From NCBI RefSeq assembly GCF_002222655.1, contig NZ_CP022423.1, forward strand, positions 2,294,001 through 2,358,000: a stretch of 64,000 bases of DNA. The letters are read 5' to 3'. Below the pieces are notes generated by a model. That model saw nothing but the letters and a program-made list of their open reading frames with translations, was not told the DNA's origin and made no database searches. The position numbers and the translations under genes were made by a program. Positions 19,548 to 27,763 of the stretch are shown piece after piece (within the stretch, counting starts at the first letter, position 1; every line of letters begins with the position of its first letter). The stretch comes from Vitreoscilla filiformis (GTDB lineage: Bacteria > Pseudomonadota > Gammaproteobacteria > Burkholderiales > Burkholderiaceae_C).

Positions 19548-20114
19548 ATGCCGTACGACGATCGGTTGTTTACGTTGTTGCGTGGTCTGGATGACAAGGA
19601 ATTGCGGCATATTTGGGTGGATTGTTTGAAGCAGTGTCCCGAACAAAAAGTGTTTGCTCAGAGCTCACACGAAGAGCGTGTGGTGTGGGTCAGTCGAGTC
19701 TGGCGCACGGAGCATGGCAGCTTTGTTCGCAATGTGATGCGAGGCGAACATGAGTTCCCGTGGAAACAAATCCTGATTGACGTAGCTGACAAACTCCGCC
19801 CCGGCCTTGGGTGGACACCTTACACACTCAACGACGCGCACAGTGAAACCGAGCTGGAGCGTGTGGTGCTGGATTTGTACGACGAGCGTTTGGGCGAAGA
19901 TTGGCCACAGCTCACGCCCGAGCAGCAGCGCCAGGCACTGCATGGGCGAAACCCCAAATCAGACAAGAATTGGTTCTCTGCTGCCATCGGAACCGTTTTG
20001 CCACACGACAAAAGCATGGCGGCCACTTTGACGCTGTTAACGGTGTATGAGCGGCGCTGCTGGGTCGCATCTGTGCAATCACAAGCACGAGGATCGTCGT
20101 CATGCTCCACTTGA
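19548..20114 (+). CDS. YaaW/UPF0174-like protein (DUF3944-type N-terminus)
   Basis: This 188-aa protein has no confident annotation. The pattern matches what I recall of E. coli YaaW: an N-terminal LxxLDDKELRHIW segment; then HGSFVRNVMRG, followed by ILIDVADKL; an E-x-E region; and a W-x-x-L-x-x-E-Q-Q stretch near residue 125. Unlike YaaW it lacks the C-terminal small-residue-rich, hydrophobic part. It has a strong AAGGGGGG box before ATG 19548, lies right after the aceA terminator and overlaps the next gene by 13 bp, so the two are a translationally coupled pair. YaaW's own role is not settled, so no function is proposed. Confidence 0.6.
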   Translation: MPYDDRLFTLLRGLDDKELRHIWVDCLKQCPEQKVFAQSSHEERVVWVSRVWRTEHGSFVRNVMRGEHEFPWKQILIDVADKLRPGLGWTPYTLNDAHSETELERVVLDLYDERLGEDWPQLTPEQQRQALHGRNPKSDKNWFSAAIGTVLPHDKSMAATLTLLTVYERRCWVASVQSQARGSSSCST

Positions 20115-21289
20115 TGAGTGTGCCGACGTGGTTGGCCTCGGCGGTGCAAACTGGGTCGGCGTATGTGCAGGGGGCGATGGTCAAGGATGCCGTCACTCAC
20201 CAAGTTTTGGCGCATTTGCAACCGACACAATCGCTTTTGTCCACGCTGCTTTCAACGGGTGTGAATGGACTGACGTCACCGGTGACGCTGGTCAGTAGCT
20301 TGGCGCAAAACGCACAGCTGTGGGGCGTGCATCAGCACTTATTGGGTGTTAAGCAGCAGTTAGTGAGTGTTCAAAATGCATTGGATGCAGTTCAACACAC
20401 ACTCGGGGTGGTTCAAGTCGCCACCTTTGTGGGGGTGGGCTTGGGCGTCCTTAACCTGGGCGCGTCCATTGGGGGCTTCGCCCTGACGCTCAATGCCATA
20501 CGCCGCACCGATCGCAAGTTGGATCAAGTGATGCTGTCACTGAACCAGGCCCTGAAAGCGCTGGATGAGTTGCATCACATGGCCAAAAGCACGCATGTTG
20601 CGCAGGTCGTGACGATTTTGGAGCGCGCCGAAGAGGGGTTTGATCTGCCCGCCCGAGACCAGCGCATGCGCTGGCTGGAGGTCGAAAACCGAGCGCACAC
20701 GTACATCAATCTCACGCTGTCCCGTTTGGCAGGGTTGGGTGTCGATTTGAAAGCCGCTGGAGCCCACAACCAGCGCGCCACCACGTTGGCACTTCCTTTG
20801 TTACAGCCCAACGCCGAGGCCGCAGGTCTGCTGACCATGCTGATACACCTGACCCGTGTGCGTTCAGAAGCCTTGTTGTGCTTGCAGCGTCCCCAGCAAG
20901 CCAGTGAGTTGGCGCGTGAGCAAATCGCATGGTTTGCCCAATTGCCCACCGACACCGGTGCCACCGCACGCGCACTCCTGGGTAACAGCGTTCCGCCACG
21001 CCGGCACCTGAAACAGACCATTGCACAGGCTCATTTGTTCACAACCTGGGTGCAACACAGCCATCAAACGGCACAAGACCGGGCCGCGCTGTGTGCTTAC
21101 CTGCATGAACAGCAAGTTGATACGCTGGATTACGTGCGCACCGTCCGCAACCATACTGAGCCGGAGATGTTGATCTTGCCGCACAGCAAAAACTTCAAAG
21201 ATCCCGCTCAAAAGGATGACAACGAACCGTCCAAAGAACCGTGGTGGCGACGGTTCTTCGGACAGAGCAGCGCGTCGCCTCAGCCCTGA
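20102..21289 (+). CDS. Hypothetical protein with a hydrophobic segment, partner of the YaaW-like gene
   Basis: This 395-aa protein is unrecognised. Residues about 75-100 look coiled-coil (HQHLLGVKQQLVSVQNALDA), then a glycine-rich hydrophobic hairpin at about 103-130 (VATFVGVGLGVLNLGASIGG then FALTLNA), a second coiled region (RRTDRKLDQVMLSLNQALKA), an alpha-helical middle and a charged tail ending KEPWWRRFFGQSSAS. A central membrane-active hairpin flanked by coiled coils is a layout seen in pore-forming toxins and in some defence effectors, but this is only a structural analogy. Its 3' end overlaps thrH by 10 bp (convergent). Confidence 0.6.
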   Translation: MLHLMSVPTWLASAVQTGSAYVQGAMVKDAVTHQVLAHLQPTQSLLSTLLSTGVNGLTSPVTLVSSLAQNAQLWGVHQHLLGVKQQLVSVQNALDAVQHTLGVVQVATFVGVGLGVLNLGASIGGFALTLNAIRRTDRKLDQVMLSLNQALKALDELHHMAKSTHVAQVVTILERAEEGFDLPARDQRMRWLEVENRAHTYINLTLSRLAGLGVDLKAAGAHNQRATTLALPLLQPNAEAAGLLTMLIHLTRVRSEALLCLQRPQQASELAREQIAWFAQLPTDTGATARALLGNSVPPRRHLKQTIAQAHLFTTWVQHSHQTAQDRAALCAYLHEQQVDTLDYVRTVRNHTEPEMLILPHSKNFKDPAQKDDNEPSKEPWWRRFFGQSSASPQP

Positions 21290-21906
21290 ACCTGCGCCAA
21301 CAACCGCGCCGACGCCGCATCAAAGTGCGCCCGCAGCTCCGCATACGAGTGATTCACGGGGAATTGCGGGAACTTCTCCACGATCGAGGCGGGCGGGTGG
21401 ATGAAGAACCCAGCATCGGCGGCGGTGAGCATGCCGGTGTCGTTGTAACTGTCGCCGGCGGCCATCACCTGGAAGTTCAGGCCCTTGAGCGCGTTGACGG
21501 CGTGGCGCTTCTGATCCGGCATGCGCAGTTTGTAATCGCGCACAAAACCCGCTTCGTCGATCACCAGCTTGTGGCAGAACAGGGTGGGGCGGCCCAGTTG
21601 TTTCATCAGCGGGTCGGCGAACTCATAGAACGTGTCCGACAGGATGATGACTTGGAATTTTTCGCGCAAGCCGTCCAAGAACTCACGGGCACCCTCCATC
21701 GGGCTCATCGAGCCGATCACGGCTTGAATGTCGGCCAGCTTGAGACCATGTTTTTCGAGCAGATCGATGCGGAAGCGCATCAGTTTGTCGTAATCCGGTT
21801 CATCGCGGGTGGTGCGCGAAAACTCAGGGATGCCGGTACGCTTGGAAAATTCGATCCAGATTTCGGGAACGAGCACGCCTTCGAGGTCGAGGCAGACGAC
21901 TTGCAT
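21280..21906 (-). CDS. thrH: Bifunctional phosphoserine phosphatase/homoserine phosphotransferase (ThrH)
   Basis: This 208-aa HAD-superfamily enzyme carries motif I as VCLDLEGVLVPE (the second acidic residue of DxD replaced by E, as in ThrH), motif II in VIILSDTFYEF and motif IV as AGDSYNDTGML. ThrH dephosphorylates phosphoserine and can move the phosphate to homoserine. The length and the EIWIEFSKRTGIPEFSRTTR segment match the Pseudomonas enzyme. It appears to be a single-gene unit, with the recombinase gene upstream on the same strand after 44 bp. Confidence 0.9.
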   Translation of the reverse strand: MQVVCLDLEGVLVPEIWIEFSKRTGIPEFSRTTRDEPDYDKLMRFRIDLLEKHGLKLADIQAVIGSMSPMEGAREFLDGLREKFQVIILSDTFYEFADPLMKQLGRPTLFCHKLVIDEAGFVRDYKLRMPDQKRHAVNALKGLNFQVMAAGDSYNDTGMLTAADAGFFIHPPASIVEKFPQFPVNHSYAELRAHFDAASARLLAQVQG

Positions 21907-21950
21907 GAGATCAGCTCCAGAGCAGAGAAAAATTCGGCGCGGATGGTAAC

Positions 21951-23111
21951 TTAGCCCTGCGCGGGCGGCTGGGTCGTGGCGATGTGGCGCTCATCATCGT
22001 CCACATGCAAATAGCGCGACGTGGTGTTCAGCGACGCGTGGCGCAGGTTTTTTTGGATGTGGCGCAGGTCGGTGCCCGCGTCGGCCTGGTGGGTGGCGGC
22101 AGTGTGGCGCACCCAGTGCGTGGACGCCTGGCGCAGCTTAGCGGCATCCACCGGATCCTCACTTTGGCGCAGCTCGGAGGCGTGCTCGAACACCTCTTTG
22201 GTGATCAGGTACACCATGGCGGGCGTCAAACACCGCTCACGCGGGCCGGACAGCGGCAAGATCAAAGGCGTCGTGTCCCCCGGCAGCGGCAGTGCGGACA
22301 GGCCATGCGAGCGCCGATAAGCGGCGAGGGCGCTCATCGCGTCGGCACCCATGGGCACCTCACCGCCGACTTGGCCCTTGCCCAACACATACAACCACCA
22401 TTTGCCCCGGCGCAGGCGCAAATCTTCCGCCCGGGCATGAGCCGCCTCGGAGACCCGCAAGCCCGTGGCGTGCAAAAAGCGCATCACCCAGCGCGCCCGC
22501 GCCTGTGAGCCTTCGGGCCGATCTGCGGGCCATTGCTCGATGGCTTGGAGCACAAACGCCCACAACGGCTGTTCAAGGTAGCGTTCCACCGCAGCGGGTT
22601 GGCGCGTTTTGTGGCCCCGGCGCTTGAGCGCCAACGGATTGCCCGCCAAATACCCAGCCGCAAACAAATAGCCGAACAGCCCCGACAACACACTCAGCGC
22701 GTGGCGCACGCTGGTGGGTGACAGTGGCCCATCGAACAAACGCCGACCGCCGCCGCGCTTGGGCCGGCGCGGGTCGATCCAATCGGGTGCGGGGTTGGCC
22801 AAGAACGCTTCATAGGCCAGCAAATCTTCCCGCGTGAGGCTGGACAGCGCTTTGCCTTGGTGTTGCACCGCCCACAGCCACAGCCGTTCGGCTTCTTTGC
22901 GATAGCTGCGCAGGGTGTGCGGTGAATCCGCGAACTCGGCCAGCCAGGCTTGAATGGCTTGCACGTCATCTTGAGCGGCAAGCTGGCAGCACGCTTGTGG
23001 GGCGCGGTTGGTGCCGGCGTGGCCATCCAAGTGGGCGGGCAGCCAGCCGGTGGCGTCCAAGCTGACCAAGTCGGTGGATGGATCGGATTCGTCAAGCAAA
23101 ACGGGCTGCAT
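21951..23111 (-). CDS. Tyrosine recombinase / phage-integrase family protein
   Basis: This 386-aa protein has an N-terminal SAM-like core-binding domain (residues about 48-170) and a C-terminal catalytic domain. Its catalytic set is R in HATGLRVSEAAH, K in GKGQVGGEVP, H-x-x-R in THWVRHTAATH, H/W in NLRHASLNTT and the nucleophile Y in SRYLHVDD. It is divergent from a KfrA-like gene, an arrangement seen on plasmids and in chromosomal islands of Burkholderiales. It is not an integron integrase by its position and I saw no integrase-type insertion. No attachment sites were recognised near it. Confidence 0.85.
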   Translation of the reverse strand: MQPVLLDESDPSTDLVSLDATGWLPAHLDGHAGTNRAPQACCQLAAQDDVQAIQAWLAEFADSPHTLRSYRKEAERLWLWAVQHQGKALSSLTREDLLAYEAFLANPAPDWIDPRRPKRGGGRRLFDGPLSPTSVRHALSVLSGLFGYLFAAGYLAGNPLALKRRGHKTRQPAAVERYLEQPLWAFVLQAIEQWPADRPEGSQARARWVMRFLHATGLRVSEAAHARAEDLRLRRGKWWLYVLGKGQVGGEVPMGADAMSALAAYRRSHGLSALPLPGDTTPLILPLSGPRERCLTPAMVYLITKEVFEHASELRQSEDPVDAAKLRQASTHWVRHTAATHQADAGTDLRHIQKNLRHASLNTTSRYLHVDDDERHIATTQPPAQG

Positions 23112-23192
23112 GCGTACAGTGTACCCGCCCTCTCCTTTATTTTTGATAATGAGAGTTATCGTAAATGATGACGGGGTCTGTACGGTAAATTG

Positions 23193-23219
23193 TTTGTATA
23201 CTTGTGTATACCATACAAA
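23193..23219. promoter_or_regulatory. Putative KfrA-type operator between recombinase and kfrA-like gene
   Basis: TTTGTAT (23193-23199) and ATACAAA (23213-23219) are perfect inverted arms. Inside them the palindrome GTATAC occurs twice (23196-23201 and 23206-23211), 10 bp apart, one helical turn. It lies 17 bp before the start of the KfrA-like gene. Another inverted repeat, GATAA/TTATC, is at 23145-23160. KfrA proteins are known to autoregulate by binding sites at their own promoter. Confidence 0.6.
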
Positions 23220-23236
23220 TCAAACCCAACCCAACC

Positions 23237-24250
23237 ATGCCACGCAGCACCGACACCCGCCAACTCACCCGAGAAACCGCCGAACGCCTCGTCGCGGCCG
23301 GTCAAGACGCCCAGGCGCTCACTGTGGACGCGATCTATACCGAAATCCGCCAAGGCAGCCGTTCCACCATCAATGACGAGCTGAAACGCTGGAAGCTCGA
23401 CCAGCAACGCACCGACGGCCTCAGCACCGATCTGCCACCCGAAGCCGCCCAAGCCATGCGCGAGCTGTGGCACAGCGCCGTCACCCAAGCTGAACAGTTG
23501 TTTGAAACACGCCGGGCGGCATTGCTCGAAGCGACAGAAGCCGCACAGCGCCAGCAAGCCCAGGCAGAACAATCGTTGGCCAGCGCACACAGCCAGCTCA
23601 CCCAGCTTCAAGGGGAGCGCCAACAACTGCACGAACAGTTGGCCGCGCAAACCCAAGCCCTGCTGGCCCAGACCACACGCGGCCAAACGCTGGAAGACAG
23701 CCTGCACGCGCTGCAAGCCGAAGCCCAGGCCCAGCGCGAGCAAGCCCAGCAGCAACTGGACGCCCAACGCCAAGCCCACGAACAGCGCTTGGCCGAACTG
23801 CGCCAAGCGCAAGCCGAACAAGAAACCGCCTGGCGGGCGGACATGGCCCGGGCCGCCGAACGGCTCGAAGCCGTGCAACGCCACGTCATGCTGCAAGTGG
23901 CCGAAGCGCGAGAAGCGCAAAAGCGGGCCGAACAGCAAGCCAGCCAACACGCCAGCCGCAGCGAGCGCCTCGGCACCGAACTGGAAGCGTTGCGCCTAGC
24001 ACACGCCACCCAAAGCGCCCAACTCACCCACACCCAACAGGTGCTGCTGCAAGCGCAGGCCGAACAGCAGCGCTTGGGCCTGGAACTGCAACAGTCACGC
24101 GAGCAACTCAGCGCAGCGCAAGACGACGCTGTCCATCCGCTGCGTCAACGGGCCCAGCGTCGTGCAGAGCGCAAAGCCCAGACGCCCGCCGCCGCCCCGC
24201 CCTCCTCCGCCAACAAGCATAAAAAAAGCAGCCCGAAGGCTGCTTCTTGA
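23237..24250 (+). CDS. KfrA-like DNA-binding coiled-coil protein
   Basis: This 337-aa protein has an N-terminal helix-turn-helix of the KfrA_N type (TRETAERLVAAGQDAQALTV, then DAIYTEIRQGSRSTINDELKRWK). A very long glutamine/alanine-rich coiled coil follows (residues about 75-310), ending in a basic tail. KfrA proteins help organise and partition plasmids and repress their own genes. I chose ATG 23237 because the upstream in-frame ATG at 23204 sits inside the operator palindrome. The 3' end of the coding sequence also encodes the terminator of the convergent gene. Confidence 0.8.
   Translation: MPRSTDTRQLTRETAERLVAAGQDAQALTVDAIYTEIRQGSRSTINDELKRWKLDQQRTDGLSTDLPPEAAQAMRELWHSAVTQAEQLFETRRAALLEATEAAQRQQAQAEQSLASAHSQLTQLQGERQQLHEQLAAQTQALLAQTTRGQTLEDSLHALQAEAQAQREQAQQQLDAQRQAHEQRLAELRQAQAEQETAWRADMARAAERLEAVQRHVMLQVAEAREAQKRAEQQASQHASRSERLGTELEALRLAHATQSAQLTHTQQVLLQAQAEQQRLGLELQQSREQLSAAQDDAVHPLRQRAQRRAERKAQTPAAAPPSSANKHKKSSPKAAS
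24221..24245 (-). terminator. Rho-independent terminator of the nitronate monooxygenase gene, inside the kfrA-like 3' end
   Basis: On the minus strand AAGCAGCC, a TTCG tetraloop and GGCTGCTT are followed by a T-run (A-run 24221-24227 on the + strand). It is 55 bp past the stop of the minus-strand gene and lies within the last codons of the convergent KfrA-like gene. Confidence 0.75.
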
Positions 24251-24299
24251 TCCTGCGGGGCGCCAGATGCGCCCAAGCCGATATCGCTATCTGTCGCTG

Positions 24300-25568
24300 T
24301 CAGGCCATCACTTCACCGAGCACCAACTCAGGCAAAGCAATGGTGTTGCCGACGCTGAATTGGTAATCCTTGAACACATGCTCGGCGCTCAACAACTGGT
24401 AGTTGCCATTGGCATCGCGGTGCGTGGTGTCCTTGAGTTTGTAGGTGAGGTGGCCGCACGTCCAAATCTCAAAATTGCGCATGTGGGTGCAGAGACACGT
24501 TTTGTCCCACACCGGCGGGTTGCGCAGGTCCGGATGGGCGGCTTTCTCGCGGTTCCACGAGGCGATGTAAGCACACTTGCCGTTGGCGTCGAGGATGTAC
24601 CCGTAGGCTTCGCAGTTCGGCTTGATGCCATCGCCAATGCCGGGGCTGCTCTTGATCATGCGCATCGGGTAACCGGTCGGCGACACCTGGTTGACCTCAA
24701 TGTCATCCTCGCTGGCACGGAAGTATTCCTGCTTGATCTCGTCGGGCAGGCCGCATTCCTTGGTCACGGTGAAGCGCGTGGCCACTTGCACCGCTGCGCC
24801 GCCCATTTGCAGGAATTCGGTGGCATCGCCGCCCGTGAAAATGCCGCCCGCCGGGATCACCGGGATGTTGAGCTTTTCGTTTTGCAGAAACAGCAGCACT
24901 TCTTTGACGATGGTGGCCAAGTCGTACTGCGCCCAGTCCATGCCAAAACCCAAGTGGCCGCCGGCCAACGGGCCTTCGACCACCACGTAATCCGGCAAGC
25001 GGTTGCTGCGGGCGTTCTTTTTCAGGAACAACTGCAAGGCCCGCACCGACGAAACGATGATGCCCAGCTTGGCGTCACGGAAGCGCGGGTGATCTTCGAT
25101 CAAGCCAAACGAACCCAAGTGCAAGCCGGCGGCCAGCGTGATGCCGTCGATGCCCGCATCCAAAGCCGTGGCCAGGCGCACCTTCAGGGTTTCCTTCGGC
25201 GCGTTCATCGTCAGTTTTTCCATGCAGTTGATGAACACCATGCCGGCGCCGCGCTTGCGGGCCATGGTGTTTTCAACGTGCAGGCGCGTGGCCTCAGCCA
25301 GTTGACCCAGGTCGAACTTGACGCTGGATTTGTCGTCCGAATCGGTGTTGTGCTTGTAGAGCGCCAGCTTTTCTTTGACGAACTTGGTCTTGTAGCGCCG
25401 ATCGGTGACGGTGTTGATCATGGCGTCCGAGATGTGGCCCACGCCACCCAGACGAGCTGCTTCCAGGGCCAGATCCGCAGTGGAGATGTCAACGCCCATG
25501 CCGCCGATCATGATCGGTACAAGCTCATGCTTGCCCAGGCGCAAGCGGAAATCGTCCACACGTGTCAT
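24300..25568 (-). CDS. Nitronate monooxygenase family flavoprotein
   Basis: This 422-aa TIM-barrel FMN enzyme of the 2-nitropropane dioxygenase family has PIMIGGMGVDIS at the N-terminus, VVVEGPLAGGHLGFGMDW in the middle, IPVIPAGGIFTGGDATEFLQ and GGAAVQVATRF in the phosphate-binding region. It is longer than classical nitronate monooxygenases (about 330-350 aa). The extra C-terminal part holds several cysteines (AYIASWNREKAAHP, DKTCLCTHMRNFEIWTCGH), so it may belong to a distinct subgroup. Substrate not deducible. Confidence 0.8.
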   Translation of the reverse strand: MTRVDDFRLRLGKHELVPIMIGGMGVDISTADLALEAARLGGVGHISDAMINTVTDRRYKTKFVKEKLALYKHNTDSDDKSSVKFDLGQLAEATRLHVENTMARKRGAGMVFINCMEKLTMNAPKETLKVRLATALDAGIDGITLAAGLHLGSFGLIEDHPRFRDAKLGIIVSSVRALQLFLKKNARSNRLPDYVVVEGPLAGGHLGFGMDWAQYDLATIVKEVLLFLQNEKLNIPVIPAGGIFTGGDATEFLQMGGAAVQVATRFTVTKECGLPDEIKQEYFRASEDDIEVNQVSPTGYPMRMIKSSPGIGDGIKPNCEAYGYILDANGKCAYIASWNREKAAHPDLRNPPVWDKTCLCTHMRNFEIWTCGHLTYKLKDTTHRDANGNYQLLSAEHVFKDYQFSVGNTIALPELVLGEVMA

Positions 25569-25661
25569 CTGTCACTCACTTTGTTACGCTTTGATGGCGC
25601 CTCAACTTGGGCGCCTTTCAGGCAAATCGAAAATTTTAAGCGAGCCACCCCCAAACGCTGG

Positions 25662-25698
25662 CTGACATGGGTGCCAATGCAACATCCCGACATGTCAG
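25662..25698. promoter_or_regulatory. Inverted repeat upstream of the U32 peptidase-family gene
   Basis: CTGACATG (25662-25669) and CATGTCAG (25691-25698) are perfect 8-bp arms with a 21-bp spacer, 43 bp upstream of the rlhA-like start. The arms are too far apart for a tight hairpin; they could be two half-sites of a dimer-of-dimers regulator. Confidence 0.35.
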
Positions 25699-25727
25699 TG
25701 TTTGCGCTGAGGCAAGGACGTGGCCGC

Positions 25728-25733
25728 TACCAT
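25728..25733 (+). promoter_or_regulatory. Candidate -10 box 8 nt before the start of the rlhA-like gene
   Basis: TACCAT ends 8 nt before ATG 25742 and no purine-rich ribosome-binding site is visible, so the message may be leaderless. No clear -35 box. Confidence 0.3.
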
Positions 25734-25741
25734 CGCGCTCC

Positions 25742-27763
25742 ATGATCTCACGCCCGCGCTCCCAAGAACTCGAACTCCTCGCCCCTGCCCGCGATGCCGA
25801 CATTGGCATTGCCGCCCTCCACCACGGCGCCGACGCGGTCTACATCGGTGGCCCTGGTTTTGGTGCCCGGGCCTCGGCAGGCAACCCTGTGCAGGACATC
25901 GAACGCCTGTGCCGCGAAGCGCATCGCTTCAACAGCCGCATTTTTGTCACCCTCAACACCATCCTGCGGGATGATGAACTGGAAGGCGCCCGCCGCATGG
26001 CCTGGGAGGTCTACCACGCCGGCGCCGACGCGCTCATCGTGCAGGATATGGGCCTGTTGATGCTGGACGACATGCCGCCGCTGCAACTGCATGCCTCCAC
26101 CCAATGTGACATCCGCACGCCCGAAAAAGCGCGGTTTCTGGCCGATGCCGGGTTGGCGCAAATCGTCGTGGCACGGGAGTTGACGCTGCCGCAGATCCGC
26201 GCCGTGGCCGACGCCCTGCCACCGGACGTGGTGCTGGAGTTTTTCGTGCATGGCGCGCTGTGCGTGGCCTACTCGGGCCAGTGTTACGTGAGCCACGCCC
26301 ACACTGGGCGCAGCGCCAACCGGGGCGATTGTTCGCAGGCCTGCCGCTTGCCCTACACCGTGACCGACACCCAAGGGCGCATCGTTGCGCACGACAAACA
26401 CGTCCTCTCGGTGAAGGACAACAACCAAAGCGCTAACCTGGCCGCATTGGTCGATGCCGGCGTGCGCAGCTTCAAGATCGAAGGCCGCTACAAAGACATG
26501 GGTTATGTGAAAAACATCACCGCCCATTACCGCCAGTTGCTCGATGAATTGTTGGAGCACCGCGCCGGTGGCTCCTCCCCTGCCCTGCGCCGCGCCAGCA
26601 GCGGGCGCACGACGTTTTTGTTCACCCCCGACCCGGATCGCAACTTCAACCGAGGTGCCACCGATTACTTTGTGAACGGTCGCCAACTCGACGTCGGGGC
26701 GTTTGACACGCCCAAACACGCCGGCCTGCCGCTGGGTTGGGTCACGGCGGTGACAGCGCAGCACCTGGACGTGCAGCTAGAACCCGGCGTGGCCCCGCTG
26801 AACAATGGCGATTCGATCACCTGGTTCGATCTTCAGCACGAATTACAAGGCGTCCCGATCAACACCGCCGAGGCGCTGGACGCCGCAGGCACGCGCTTCC
26901 GTGTTGTGCCCAAAGACCCGCCCGCCACGCTCAAAGACTTGCGCCGCGACACCGTCCTGATGCGCAACCGCGACATGGCCTGGGATCGTCAACTGAAGAA
27001 AAAGAGCAGCGATCGGCGCATCGCAGTCGATGTGCATCTGGAAGAAACGCCGCGTGGTTTCGCCCTGAGTTTGACCGATGAAGATGGCCACTTCGCCCGC
27101 GCTGAACTGGCCCACGCGCACGAGCCGGCGCAGCACGCCGAACGCGCCGAAGCCGCCTGGCGCGACGGCCTGAGCAAACTGGGCACGACGATTTTTGCGG
27201 CGCGGGAGGTGTCCCTGGCGCTGTCACAGCCTTGGTTTGTGCCGGCGGGGGCACTCAACGCCCTGCGCCGCGACGCAGTGGCCGCCTTAGAAGCCGAGCG
27301 CGCAGCTTGCCGGGAGCGGTTGTTGCCGCGTCCGCCCGTTGAGCCGCCCGCGCTGTACCCGGAGGACACGCTGTCCTACCTCGCCAACGTCTACAACCAC
27401 AAGGCGCATGATTTTTATGCCCGCCACGGCGTCAAGCTGATCGAAGCGGCTTACGAAAGCCACGAGGCGCTGGGTGAAGTCAGCCTCATGATCACCAAAC
27501 ATTGCGTGCGTTACTCGCTCAGTTTGTGCCCGAAGCAGGCCAAGGGCGTCGTGGGTGTGCAAGGCACGGTGCGCGCCGAGCCGCTCACCATCCGCCACGG
27601 GGACGAGACGCTGACGCTGCGCTTCGATTGCAAGCCGTGCGAAATGCACGTCGTCGGGCGGATGAAGAAAAACGTCTTGCAGCAGGCCCGCAGCGCCGAA
27701 AAGCTAGCCGCCGTGCAGGCCGTGCCGATGCAGTTTTATCGCGCCCACCGCACGCGGCGCTGA
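25742..27763 (+). CDS. rlhA: U32 peptidase-family protein, RlhA/YdcP-like
   Basis: This 673-aa protein starts LELLAPARDADIGIAALHHG, then ADAVYIGGPGFGAR, and carries the U32 signature EFFVHGALCVAYSGQCYVSH followed by SANRGDCSQACRLPY, giving clustered cysteines. A long C-terminal part (residues about 390-673, the DUF3656-type region, with more cysteines near SLCPKQ and DCKPCEMHVVGRMKKN) is the feature of YdcP/RlhA, which makes 5-hydroxycytidine at 23S rRNA C2501, rather than of the shorter YegQ/TrhP. ATG 25742 was chosen at the start of conservation. The stop overlaps tatD by 28 bp (convergent). Confidence 0.75.
   Translation: MISRPRSQELELLAPARDADIGIAALHHGADAVYIGGPGFGARASAGNPVQDIERLCREAHRFNSRIFVTLNTILRDDELEGARRMAWEVYHAGADALIVQDMGLLMLDDMPPLQLHASTQCDIRTPEKARFLADAGLAQIVVARELTLPQIRAVADALPPDVVLEFFVHGALCVAYSGQCYVSHAHTGRSANRGDCSQACRLPYTVTDTQGRIVAHDKHVLSVKDNNQSANLAALVDAGVRSFKIEGRYKDMGYVKNITAHYRQLLDELLEHRAGGSSPALRRASSGRTTFLFTPDPDRNFNRGATDYFVNGRQLDVGAFDTPKHAGLPLGWVTAVTAQHLDVQLEPGVAPLNNGDSITWFDLQHELQGVPINTAEALDAAGTRFRVVPKDPPATLKDLRRDTVLMRNRDMAWDRQLKKKSSDRRIAVDVHLEETPRGFALSLTDEDGHFARAELAHAHEPAQHAERAEAAWRDGLSKLGTTIFAAREVSLALSQPWFVPAGALNALRRDAVAALEAERAACRERLLPRPPVEPPALYPEDTLSYLANVYNHKAHDFYARHGVKLIEAAYESHEALGEVSLMITKHCVRYSLSLCPKQAKGVVGVQGTVRAEPLTIRHGDETLTLRFDCKPCEMHVVGRMKKNVLQQARSAEKLAAVQAVPMQFYRAHRTRR

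Noticed and set aside
21951..23111. Tyrosine recombinase as the missing integron integrase
   Set aside because: It lies 31 kb from the array, is divergent from a KfrA-like gene, is longer than IntI proteins, and no attI-like sequence is next to it.
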